From Candidatus Paraprochloron terpiosi LD05 (GTDB lineage Bacteria > Cyanobacteriota > Cyanobacteriia > Cyanobacteriales > Prochloraceae), in contig CP073341.1 of NCBI GenBank assembly GCA_018141785.1, positions 1,253,118 to 1,317,117 on the forward strand: 64,000 bases of DNA, read 5' to 3'. The position numbers and the translations under genes were made by a program. Of the stretch, positions 37,582-46,648 are shown in pieces. Numbering within the stretch: position 1 is the first letter of the stretch; each line of letters opens with the position of its first letter. The notes under the pieces are model-generated. The model was not told the DNA's origin. It did no database searches and worked only from the letters and a program-made list of their open reading frames with translations.

Positions 37582-38835
37582 GAGATTAATTTATCTCTAA
37601 GGGCATTGTTTGATTATCCCTCTGTTTCTGATTTGGCTAGTGCAATCGACCAAGCTTTAGTAACTGGAGACTATCAATCCCAAACTTGGGATTTAGAAGC
37701 AGAAGCTGCTTTAGATCCAGATATTCAGCCATCAACTGCGATTGGGCAAACCGTCAGTCCAATTGAACAAATTTTCCTAACCGGTGCAACAGGTTTCTTG
37801 GGAATTCATTTACTTTCTGAACTCTTGACCACAACTACTGCTACTGTCTATTGCTTGGTTCGGGCTGATAATCTTGATGCTGGCAAAGAAAGACTCAAGA
37901 ACAAGTTAGAAGCTTCTGGTTTATGGAGTGATAATTTTACATCTCGAATTATTCCCATCATCGGAGATTTAGGAAGCAGTCGTTTTGGACTCTCAGCAAC
38001 TGAGTATAATAATTTATGCCAAGACATTGATGTTGTTTATCACGTTGGAGCTAAGGTTCATCATCTGTGGTCTTATGCTCTTTTAAAAGATGCGAATGTT
38101 TTGGGAACCCAAGACGTGTTAAGACTGGCCAGTTTAGGAAAGCTCAAACCTGTTCATTACGTTTCTACTCTATTCTCAACATCCCAAACTGACCAACCCA
38201 TTCTCGAGTCAGCAACTGCCAATCATTATGATTTACTAAAAGTAGGCTATGTTCAGACCAAGTGGGTAGGAGAACAGTTAGTTTGGGAAGCTGCCAAGCG
38301 AGGTTTGCCCATAACTATCTATCGACCTTCGAGGATTAGTGGTCACAGTCAAACCGGTGTCTCTAGTTTCGATGACTTACTCTCGCGACTGGTGAAAGGA
38401 TGTATTCGACTCAAAAGTTTTCCTAACTGGGATGGTTTTTCAGAAAACCTCGTTCCAGTAGATTATGTCAGCCGAGCGATTGTTTGTCTCTCTCAACAAA
38501 ACAGTTTATTTGGGAAGGCATTCCATTTAATTAATCCAAAATCGGTGCTTTTCAGGGAAATTTTTGAGTGGGTGCGCTCCCTGGGCTATAGCTTAGAAGA
38601 AATTGACTATACTCATTGGCGTTCCAAGTTGATAGAGGATATGGAAAATCCTCTCTACCCTTACTTACCCAACTTCCCGGAATCACCGTCGAGCACAACA
38701 AACTTAATTGAGTACGATTGTCGCAATGTGGTTGATGGTTTAAGGGGAAGTGGTATCAAGTTACCGGAGGTTAATCAGGATTTATTTAAAACTTACCTCT
38801 GCTACTTCAGAGAAAGTGGATTTTTGGAGGATTGA
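37582..38835 (+). pseudogene. NRPS terminal thioester reductase domain
   Basis: Downstream of antisense intron 3 the frame resumes with EINLSLRALFDYPSVSDLASAID (end of a carrier protein). It enters a reductive release domain: IFLTGATGFLGIHLLSELL (NAD(P)H Rossmann), VYHVGAKVH, YVSTLFS, YVQTKWVGEQL with the SDR-type Tyr-x3-Lys, and IYRPSRISGHS. Such R domains reduce the peptidyl thioester to an aldehyde or alcohol. The domain is intact, but it is separated from the rest of the NRPS by an intron in the opposite orientation and cannot be translated as part of it now. Confidence 0.85.
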
Positions 38836-38979
38836 ACCTTCAAAGCCTTGATGTCTGTACTTTATGGAAAACGTGATCGCAACAGGAGTTAACTAGGGTA
38901 TCGACTAATGGAAAGAGCGTCTAGACGATCCCTAGATTCCCCTTTTTAAATTCCAGTTCCCCCATTTTTATATTCACCA

Positions 38980-40368
38980 ATGAACCAGACCACTGATACC
39001 CAACAACAGAGGGCTGATGATGGCAAGCCTAGCATCATCAGCGCCATAACTAAAAGGTTTCCATCACTGCAAGGAATGGAAACATTTACCTTCATCTGGT
39101 TTGGCCAAGTCATTTCACTGATCGGTACCAGTCTGACCAGTTTTGCCCTCAGCATTTGGGTTTACCAGCAAACCGATTCTGTCACCCAATTTTCCTTACC
39201 GGTACTCTCGGCGGCGATTCCTCCGATTTTAATTGGTCCGATTGCGGGAGTCTATGTCGATCGCTGGAGTCGTCGTTGGACCATGATTATTAGTGACTTC
39301 TCTGCCGGTTTGTGTACGTTGCTGGTGGCTTGGTTATACCTTAATGGTAGTCTGGAAATTTGGCATATCTGCCTAACAAATGTGCTTAGGTCTAGCTTCA
39401 GTACATTTCAAGGTTTAGCCTATTCTGCAGCAACCACTCTCCTGGTTCCCAAAGCTAATCTTGCCCGTGCCAGTGGTATGGTCTTCACGGGGCAAGCCAT
39501 CTCAGATTTAGCAGCCCCTACCTTTGCCGTAACTCTACTTGCCATTATTCGGTTACCAGGGATTATCGCCATTGACTTTATCACCCTACTATTTGCCTTG
39601 TTATCTCTATTGATAGTCAAATTTCCGGAGCTTTCAACTTCAACTGAGGAGCAAACCAAACAGGAGTCATTTATAGATAATTTAACCTATGGCTTCAAGT
39701 ATTTTGTGCAGCGACCTGGTCTTTTGGGACTGGTATTATTGATTGCTCTATGTAACTTCATTAGTGGAGCCACTCAAGTTCTCGATATCCCATTAGTCCT
39801 TTCTTTTGCATCGGTTACAACCCTCGGCATTGTTGTCTCCTGCGCCAATGCTGGCATGGTTATTGGGGGCTTAATCATGACAATTTGGGGCGGTCTAGAG
39901 AATCAAATGACTACTGTTTTTATCAGTATGTTTGCCATTGGCCTATCTGTCCTCTTTGTAGGTCTTCGCCCCTCAGCTATTCTTCTGGCTTGTGCAAATT
40001 TTTCCGTGCTACTAACTATTCCTATAGTCAATAGTGCTATTCAAGCTATTTACCAGCGCAAGGTGGCTCCGGAAGTCCAGGGAAGGGTTTTTGCATTTCG
40101 GAAATCAGTAGCTTGAGCAACGCTTCCTCTGTCTTATTTTATTGCAGGTCCATTAGCCGATCGCTTCTTTGAACCCTTAATGAATCAAGATAGTATTGTT
40201 GCAAAAAGCATTGGCAGAGTAATTGGTACAGGTCCTGGCCGTGGTATTGGTCTAATGTTCGTTTGCATGGGACTTTTGACTATTTTCGTGACCAGCGTTG
40301 CTTACTTTTTCCCTCGTTTACGATATTTGGAATATGAATTACCTGATGCGATTCCTGACGCGGAGTAA
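38980..40368 (+). pseudogene. MFS transporter with one in-frame TGA
   Basis: A ~462-aa major-facilitator protein of the 12-TM drug/macrolide-exporter type found next to peptide synthetases: FTFIWFGQVISLIGTSLTSFALSIWVYQQT at the N-terminus, VDRWSRRWTMIISD (MFS motif A region), and a C-terminal half ending in RYLEYELPDAIPD. A TGA at 40114-40116 interrupts FRKSVA-x-ATLPLSYFIAGPLADRFFEP. The frame is otherwise continuous, so the ancestral codon was probably TGG. It likely exported the NRPS product. Confidence 0.8.
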
Positions 40369-40550
40369 CGAGCAAAAATGATTTTTATATTATACTATAG
40401 CAACCCCAAAATCATTATGCAATTTCCGTAGGGGCAGCCCCCGTGGCTGCCCCGTCGAAGTTTCTTACACAAATGATTTAGACGCGCTATATTGAGCATA
40501 TTAGCAATGCAATCATTTTTTTTAGTAAAGATTAGTAATAGCTTAAGTCA
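40369..40550. other. Spacer with a GGGGCAGCCCCCGTGGCTGCC hairpin repeat
   Basis: Holds GGGGCAGCCCC and GGCTGCCCC in inverted orientation around 40430-40455, a dispersed palindrome type. AT-rich sequence follows that may be the promoter of the GT9 gene. No gene. Confidence 0.4.
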
Positions 40551-41567
40551 ATGAAAAACACCGAATCCCCTAATCAAGAACCCCGTAGATTTCTGGAAAC
40601 AGAACCTTTTCTGTACTCCAAACACTATGCTGCCAAGTATGGCTGCGATCTGGCTATCCCCAGTTGGTTGGCTCTCGGCAGTTTGGTTTGTTACACTCGC
40701 TTGGTTGAAGAATTTGCTTTACAAAAAGGGAGTCCGGTCAAAATCCTCTGCGCTTCTGACATTATCAAAAACCCTAAGGAGCCAGACGACCCTGGAGAGG
40801 ATTGGAATACTATCATTTGGCAAAACAATCCTTATGTTGAGGAAATTATTGATGCCAATAAGCTAGATCCAGCTATTATAAAGGCAATAAATCCAGAGTT
40901 CGATAACTTCTGCCAATCTTGATATGAGATTACCAATCTCTGCGCTCCCTACAATCTCCGTCCTCGGCAGTTGCGCGGTTCTCTGTTTCTTTCGTTTGAG
41001 GAAATGCAGTGGGGATTGCGCTCGCTCTCTTACCTCAAACGTCCAGTCATCTGTTTATGTCCCTATGGCAGATCTGCCAGTTCGTCAGAATCTCCCTGGT
41101 ATCTGGATAAATGGTTACTTTTAGTTGAAATCCTCAAAGAGCAAGTTAGCTTTTTCCAGATTGGCCACGAGAATTTCCAGCAGAAGCCCTTGCCCGTGTT
41201 TAGTACCAAAACAACTGTTCGCCAGATGATGGCTTTGATCTGGGCTAGCGACATCTATATTGGCTTCGATACGGGACCATCTCACATTGCTACTGCTCTG
41301 GAGAAGCCGAGTATTGTGTTGTGGGATGCGGTGAGAAAAGCACCTTTAGAAGAACAAAAACAGGCAGGATTCAGTATTGCCCATATGCAACGCTGGGCTT
41401 ATCCTCAAAACAAAAACTTGGTGATTTTGGGAGAAAAAAATCATGAGGTATTGTCCGATTGCATTGAGTTTGCTTGGGAATTTTTGAATTCTTTTAACCC
41501 ACATTCCGCACGACAAATTGTAACATATATGTATTACAAAAACGGGCATTTTGTACGACAAATGTAG
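40551..41567 (+). pseudogene. Glycosyltransferase family 9-like gene with in-frame TGA
   Basis: About 338 codons, with a TGA at 40920-40922 between FDNFCQS and YEITNLCAPYNL, after which the same frame stays open to 41567. The second half has ICLCPYGRSASSSESPWYLDKW and GFDTGPSHIATALEKPSIVLWD, the nucleotide-sugar site of GT9 (heptosyltransferase-like) enzymes. The first half is a degenerate acceptor domain. A glycosyltransferase at the end of an NRPS cluster could have decorated the product, but this is inference. Confidence 0.65.
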
Positions 41568-41582
41568 TACGCAAATCAAATA

Positions 41583-41832
41583 AGTAGGGCTTGCTGAATA
41601 AAGCCAAAAGTCTATCCAGATAATGGTTTTCAGCTTTTGACAACTCCCAAAGTGCAAGGCGATCGCATAAGGCGTCTCAAAATCCTTGCACTATCGTGGG
41701 AAATCTCGGGGTCATCAGGGGCGAAGCTACTATTTTTCAAGCTGTGTAGCCACAAGAATTGACTCTGTAGTTAAAAAAAATCTAATGGGTAGGGTGGGCA
41801 TTGCCCACCAAGAGTCTGTAGGGTTACAATTT
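41583..41832. other. Possible insertion-sequence remnant and intergenic repeats
   Basis: Begins with TAGGGCTTGCTGAATAAAGCC and continues with ~150 bp that carries no ORF. It resembles the ends of cyanobacterial transposase elements I have seen. It is followed at 41789-41803 by a GTGGGCATTGCCCAC palindrome. No transposase frame is present. Confidence 0.3.
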
Positions 41833-42623
41833 GTGCGGCTCGATCAAGCGCAAGTAAAGTCGCGGCGTAAGCCGAAACGAAGCTAGGGCTGGGTTTCCGG
41901 GACATCGGAACTGCCAATCTAGGCCACCGAAAGGGGCTGAAAACAGACTTCCGAGTTAGTGCCTGAACGCGATAACCGCGAGGGAAATTAGGAAAACCAA
42001 TGTGGAATTCCGAAACCCTAAGGTAGAAATTACCCAGCCTGCTACTGAATGAACTATGAGAGGGAGGCCACAGTCAGAAATCGTGTAACCAAGTCTCTCC
42101 CGCGAAGGAATCGCGTGAATCCCCTGCTCCTGCGCAGCCGCGCCCTCCGGGCTGGCCACAGTGAGATTAATCATCAGGCTGAAGCTGGCAACAGGGCGGT
42201 AAAGTGCGGCCAAACGGTTAGGCAGAGATACTTCCGCTAACAGGGAGAACACCGGGATAACTTAGCGTGAATCATCTGAAAAAAGACCCAACAACCGACA
42301 CTGTCGGAAGGCCGTTACAGACGACAGAAGAGACCCCGAAAAAGGCTCGTAAGGGTAGAGATTGGCCACTTACATTCCTGAGCTGGGGATGGCCCAACGG
42401 ATGAGTCCCAAGGGTTCGTAACAATAGTTGATTCAAAACGAGTAAAAACTCGCTCAACTTCCACCAAAATAGGGGATTGCAAGCCTAACATATGAGGTGG
42501 TGGGGTCGCGTGATTAACGGCCTATCGGAAGAGCGAGGGTAAGAAAGGCGTAACTGCCCGAAGGTTTCTAAAGAGAAGAGAGCCTATCTTGTAATTAGTA
42601 GAGCGATAGAAGGAGCTTAAACA

Positions 42624-44360
42624 GTGCAAGTCACTAAATTAGCCCCAAACGAATACCGCAGTCTGAGAGACTTAGGACTCCACCTAGCAGTATTCCTGCG
42701 GGCGCGAGAAGTAAGCCTGAGGGCTGACGACGTCTGGAAAGATTTGCCTTGGAAGCAATTCCACAATCAGGTCTTTCGGTTACAGCGGTGCATCTTCAAA
42801 GCGCATGCATAACAATCAGAAAGCCAAAGTCAAACGCTTACAACGACTCCTGTTACAGAGTCGTGCAGCCCAGAGCTAGGGCCGTCAAACAAGTAACACA
42901 GTTGAATCGAGGGCGTAAGGCCCCCGGAGTTGATGGAAAAACCGCACGAATCAAACGAGAGCGTCTAGTATTGTGTCAGAAGCCTCATTCAGCAATGGCA
43001 TCACTGGAGACACCAGCAACTGAGAAGGGTAAATATCCCGAAGCCAAATGGCAAAGTTCGGGGTTTAGGCATCCCTACAATGGCGGACCGGGCATGGCAA
43101 GCGTTGCTCAAATTAGCAGCGGAGCCTGCCTACGAGGCCACAGCCGGAGAAAGAAGCTACGGCTTCAGACCCGGACGCTGTACTGCGGACGCACAAAAGC
43201 TGATTTTTAATAATCTCAACCGCAAAGCCGATGGTAAGAATAAGCTGGTTCTAGAAACTGATATCAGCAAATGCGCCAGGGCAAAATTGACCACGAGGTC
43301 ATGCTCAGAAGGGTGATTCTGCCGAAGGAGGCTCTGAAGGGTCTCAGGCTTGCGGTGAAAGTTGGCGTCTGCGGTGAATACCCCTCCAGTATTAAGGGGA
43401 CTCCCCAAGGCGGGGTAATCTCGCCACTACTGGCCAATATCGCCCTAGATGGATTTGAGAACCTGGGGTTGAATCAATGGAAAAATAGTCGTAGAGATGG
43501 AACTCTCATAAGGGGTATACGTTACGCGGATGACGCGGTGTTTATCATCAAAACTGGTGCGGATATCCAAAAGCTCAGGGATGATATAAACGAATTCTTA
43601 AAGTCCAGAGGGCTAAAAATCAATGAAGATAAGACTAAGGTAAGTAAAGCCACGGATGGATTTGACTTTCTTGGGTGGAACTTTAGAGTTAATTCCAGGG
43701 GAGTCTTCAAATCCACACCGAGTAAAAAGAACTATGAGAGCATTTTGGCCTTGGTTAAAGCAACTCAGGAATTGTGGTGCAACCACGGAAGCTCGCCTGA
43801 AGAGGATAGAGTCACAAGTCCGGGGCTGGAGGCAATATCATCGAAGCTGCGATACTCGTTCAGCACTCTCTATGGTCCCTCAATCATTGGGTGTGGCGTA
43901 AGCTGAGAGCTGAAAAGCTTAGGATGACTCTGAAGGAAGCAGAGAAAGCACGACGGCTGGCTACTAAGGGCAAAAAGCCGCAAGGGGCTGCAAAGCGCCA
44001 GCTCACTTGTGAGCAGGTAAGGAAAGCCTTCCCAGCAGTTCCCTGGAAAGTCAATAGCCACGTGATGGTTAAAGGTGATGCCTCACCTTACAATGGCAAG
44101 TTAAGTTATTGGGTAGGCCGAAATTCTAAGCTATACAGCGGGCCTACCGCTGACAGAAAGGAAGATGCGCTCATTGCAATCGATTGTTCATGGAGATAGA
44201 TGGTACCGTGGAATTGCATCACATAGATGGTAACCACAACAACTGGAAACGCAAAAATCTAGTTGCTCTCCATCGGGAATGTCACCAAAAGCAGGCGGGA
44301 CGCCAAGGGCGGCACCTTCGGTGTCACCGCAAGCGAATTAAGGACGGACTCGTAAAGCGC
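42624..44360 (+). pseudogene. RT/maturase-HNH gene of intron 4, broken
   Basis: It starts MQVTKLAPNEYRSLRDLGLHL. The same GCATGCATAACAATC lesion as in intron 3 stops the frame at 42812. Further shifts occur near 42870, 43000, 43270, 43800 and 44150. The RT core (43271-43720) still shows GTPQGGVISPLLANIALDG and GIRYADDAVFII. The X region is in another frame, and the HNH part (44184 on: ELHHIDGNHNN) contains a palindromic insert at 44297-44325. The most degraded of the four. Confidence 0.82.
44297..44325. repeat. Palindromic element P3 in intron 4 HNH region
   Basis: 29 bp, GGGACGCC then AAGGGCGGCACCTTCGGTGTC. Other copies are at 44415-44443 (domain V of the same intron) and, inverted, at 37223-37251 in intron 3. 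Confidence 0.78.
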
Positions 44361-44414
44361 GCCTCCCATTGGCGTAGAAGCACCTGAGCCGGATGAGGTG
44401 AAAGTCTCACGTCC

Positions 44415-44443
44415 GGGACGCCAAAGGCGGCACCTTCGGTGTC
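44415..44443. repeat. Palindromic element P3 in domain V of intron 4
   Basis: Inserted after CACGTCC near the 3' end of domain V, displacing the bases that close the helix. Confidence 0.78.
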
Positions 44444-44524
44444 GTAGGAGAGGGGCGGTGTGGCAACACACCCCTCGACTCTAATGGTTACACTAAAATA
44501 GTACAACAACCAAGAGGGGGAATC

Positions 44525-44875
44525 ATGGACGAAGAATTGAAAACATTAATTTTAGAACTCAAATCAGAAGTAAAGGAAGGATTTAACAACCTAAACAGTA
44601 GAATTCAAAATTTAGACAACAGAGTCCAAAATTTAGACAAGGAGGTACAGGTGGGTTTTGCGAAGGTAGAAGGAGAGTTTAAGCGCGTCGATGTGGAGTT
44701 GAAGCGTATTGAAGAAAAAACTGACAATGGGATGAAAGAAATCAAGCAAACACTTGATACCAAGTCTAATGTTTGGGAAAAACGACTGGAAAATGCAGAG
44801 TTTGTAGGTAAAGCTACCATGACAGCTATAGTCATCGGTTTTGTGGGTGGTCTTGCTAAAATTCTATTCTTTTAA
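44525..44875 (+). CDS. Coiled-coil / C-terminal TM micro-protein, paralogue 4
   Basis: A 116-aa relative of the 6844-7851 trio: MDEELKTLILELKSEVKEG, heptads NLNSRIQNLDNRVQNLD, the signature VGFAKVEGEFKRVDVELKRIEEK, and a terminal membrane helix TMTAIVIGFVGGLAKILFF. GAGGGGGAATC precedes the ATG. It starts 40 bp after intron 4 and is convergent with the Ro60 gene 92 bp away. Function unknown. Confidence 0.75.
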   Translation: MDEELKTLILELKSEVKEGFNNLNSRIQNLDNRVQNLDKEVQVGFAKVEGEFKRVDVELKRIEEKTDNGMKEIKQTLDTKSNVWEKRLENAEFVGKATMTAIVIGFVGGLAKILFF

Positions 44876-44967
44876 AAGAAAATCTTAATCGTGACAGCAT
44901 TGAATCAAAATCATGACTACTCCAAACTTTGAATATTACGGTTATGGGGTGGACCCCTACATTTGTT

Positions 44968-46608
44968 TTAAACTTCTCCTTGAGCCAGCATTTGGATGAG
45001 ACGAGGTATTCCTGGATCAAATCCACCCAAATCCCAAGATAAGGGATCTTTTGGATCTACTAAGGTAATACCATAGGGAGCAAGAGTGACATATACTGCC
45101 TTGATATTCTCATTCACCTTCTGACGATATTTAGCTAATGCTTGAGCAGGATGACTATTACCAGCCCAACTTTCGCTATCTGTCCAAAAACAGATGATAT
45201 CAGCTTTGAACTTATTCTTTATCATCCAATCATAAGCCACAGAGGCGTCAGTACCTCCAAAGTTTTGATTGCTAGCTTTGGCGATCGCACTCCTAAAGCT
45301 ATCTTTTTTAGAGATACCCAAATCGCGGAACTTCGTGGAAAATCTTCTAATAGCGTAGTTTTTCTCCGCCTTAGCTGTAACTAATGCCATAGTAGTAGCA
45401 ATCTCGCAGCAACTCATTCCTACTGAGGACACTACACCACAAGACATGGAACCGGATATATCCACGGCGTGCATGAATACCTTCTCTGTGGGTTCCACTA
45501 CATCAAAAGATAGTTCCACCGCCTTTTCTAAGATATCCACAATCCGCCCTACTGGATTCCAGGTTTTCTTGCTCCTCCCAATTCTCCCTCCTGATTGATA
45601 GGTTTTCAAGGCTTTAAGGGCGTCTATAGGGTGAATTCTTCCTTTACGTAGATAGGTAGAACTGTTGAGTACCTCTTCGACCCTATCTAAATTAGCTGGT
45701 GTGTCAGCCCGGAGTACTCCTAGTTTCGTCAGAGAACCTAGGTTGCGCAACATTGCACCAATGGGCATTTTCTCAAACAGCAATTGCCATGCTTGCTTGT
45801 CCATTTTCCCTACTGGGGCAACCATTTCGTGGGTGAGGTTACCTTTAGCTATGGCTTCATGGGTTTTTTTAGGGTTCCGTTTCAACCACTCGTACCACCA
45901 AATTTGAGCCAATGCTTCTGTGGGAATTTCTGTTGGCAGTTCATCCCAACCCTTGACTACCCACCGAAACAATTGGTTATGCTCTTCTGTAGGAGGTTGG
46001 ACGTGAAATAGACGCAAAGCGTCCCGATGAGAAAAGCCGTAACGCTGTTGGTATTTGAGCAACTGATAGGTTAAGCTTTTGACGTTTTCCCGAGATAACC
46101 ATTGCTTCCCCACTTCTCGCACTACCTTACCAAATCCTCTCATAGCTTTGGTGTAGCTCAACCATTCATAGAAATGACTTCCAGTGCGAACTACTTGGGG
46201 AAAGATTTCCTGGAATGCCTTTTTTGCTTCTGGTGTTGCTCCCATAGATAAGAGTACTAAAGCAAATAAGGGGGCGCTGTTATTGATAGCCCTACCGTCA
46301 CTAGCGTAGACTATTTCTTCTGCTACTTTGTTGGAGTTGGTGGCGATCCGGCGGGTACGCCGGATCTGCGCTACCGCACAGATCGCCTCTTTAATAACTT
46401 GGACAAAATCTTCTGTTAATTCTTTCTTTCCTGCATAGTAAGTGCTTTGAGCTGTGCCAATAAGCAAGCAGCGTCGCAGCATTTGCCAAATGCCAGCATC
46501 GAACATGAAGCCCCCGGAGCGCCCTTGGATCATCTCCGCTTCCCGTCCCGGTATGGGTTTATTTTGGGGCGTTCCTGTCTTTTTTTGAGTGAAGAACTGA
46601 TAATTCAT
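44968..46608 (-). CDS. Ro60 orthologue (TROVE and vWA domains), RNA-binding ring protein
   Basis: A 546-aa bacterial Ro60/Rsr. The TROVE part (residues ~20-360) has the hallmark FDAGIWQMLRRCLLIGTAQSTYYAGKKELT and a HEAT-like ring body. The vWA part (~380-540) has a MIDAS site DISGSMS and FWTDSESWAG. Ro60 rings bind misfolded RNA in the central hole and Y RNA on the outer face, and in other bacteria tether RNases or work with RNA repair. A palindromic element (46342-46387) encodes an extra AICAVAQIRRTRRIA near residue 75-90, in frame, so the protein may tolerate it. Seven tRNA-like RNA genes lie directly upstream on the same strand. Confidence 0.93.
   Translation of the reverse strand: MNYQFFTQKKTGTPQNKPIPGREAEMIQGRSGGFMFDAGIWQMLRRCLLIGTAQSTYYAGKKELTEDFVQVIKEAICAVAQIRRTRRIATNSNKVAEEIVYASDGRAINNSAPLFALVLLSMGATPEAKKAFQEIFPQVVRTGSHFYEWLSYTKAMRGFGKVVREVGKQWLSRENVKSLTYQLLKYQQRYGFSHRDALRLFHVQPPTEEHNQLFRWVVKGWDELPTEIPTEALAQIWWYEWLKRNPKKTHEAIAKGNLTHEMVAPVGKMDKQAWQLLFEKMPIGAMLRNLGSLTKLGVLRADTPANLDRVEEVLNSSTYLRKGRIHPIDALKALKTYQSGGRIGRSKKTWNPVGRIVDILEKAVELSFDVVEPTEKVFMHAVDISGSMSCGVVSSVGMSCCEIATTMALVTAKAEKNYAIRRFSTKFRDLGISKKDSFRSAIAKASNQNFGGTDASVAYDWMIKNKFKADIICFWTDSESWAGNSHPAQALAKYRQKVNENIKAVYVTLAPYGITLVDPKDPLSWDLGGFDPGIPRLIQMLAQGEV
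46342..46387. repeat. Palindromic element P2 inside the Ro60 gene
   Basis: 46 bp of the same two-hairpin design (GATCCGGCG..CGCCGGATC and TCTGCGC..GCACAGA). Read on the minus strand it encodes AICAVAQIRRTRRIA in frame, between VIKE and TNSNKVAEE. Confidence 0.8.
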
Positions 46609-46618
46609 TGTCTTTTAA

Positions 46619-46642
46619 TTCTACGGCCTTTTCAGGCAAAAA
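46619..46642 (-). promoter_or_regulatory. Y-RNA-like half hairpin in the Ro60 mRNA leader
   Basis: On the minus strand the 35 bases before the Ro60 ATG read TTTTTTGCCTGAAAAGGCC then GTAGAATT. The part GCC-TGAAAA-GGCCGTAGA matches the hairpin of tRNA-like RNA 7 at 47920-47940 almost base for base. No Shine-Dalgarno is visible, and the hairpin lies where it could control ribosome access. Suggests autoregulation by Ro60 binding; inference. Confidence 0.5.
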
Positions 46643-46648
46643 ATGGGG

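Larger units (their letters stand above)
41833..44485 (+). mobile_element. Group II intron 4 (intergenic)
   Basis: Starts GTGCGGCTCG at 41833 and ends CTCTAAT at 44485. It is collinear with the other three copies (5' domains, RT, HNH, domain V/VI). Domain V begins at 44386 (GAGCCGGATGAGGTGAAAG...), but a 29-bp palindrome is inserted at 44415-44443, just before its final bases. It lies between the GT9 pseudogene and a coiled-coil/TM gene, so it interrupts no known gene. Confidence 0.9.

Noticed and set aside
40114-40922. UGA read as Trp or selenocysteine in the MFS and GT9 genes
   Set aside because: The genes lie in a cluster where TAG stops and frameshifts also occur; no recoding element is seen, so nonsense mutation is simpler.
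41583-41832. Complete insertion sequence
   Set aside because: There is no transposase ORF and no matching inverted end was found; at most a remnant.
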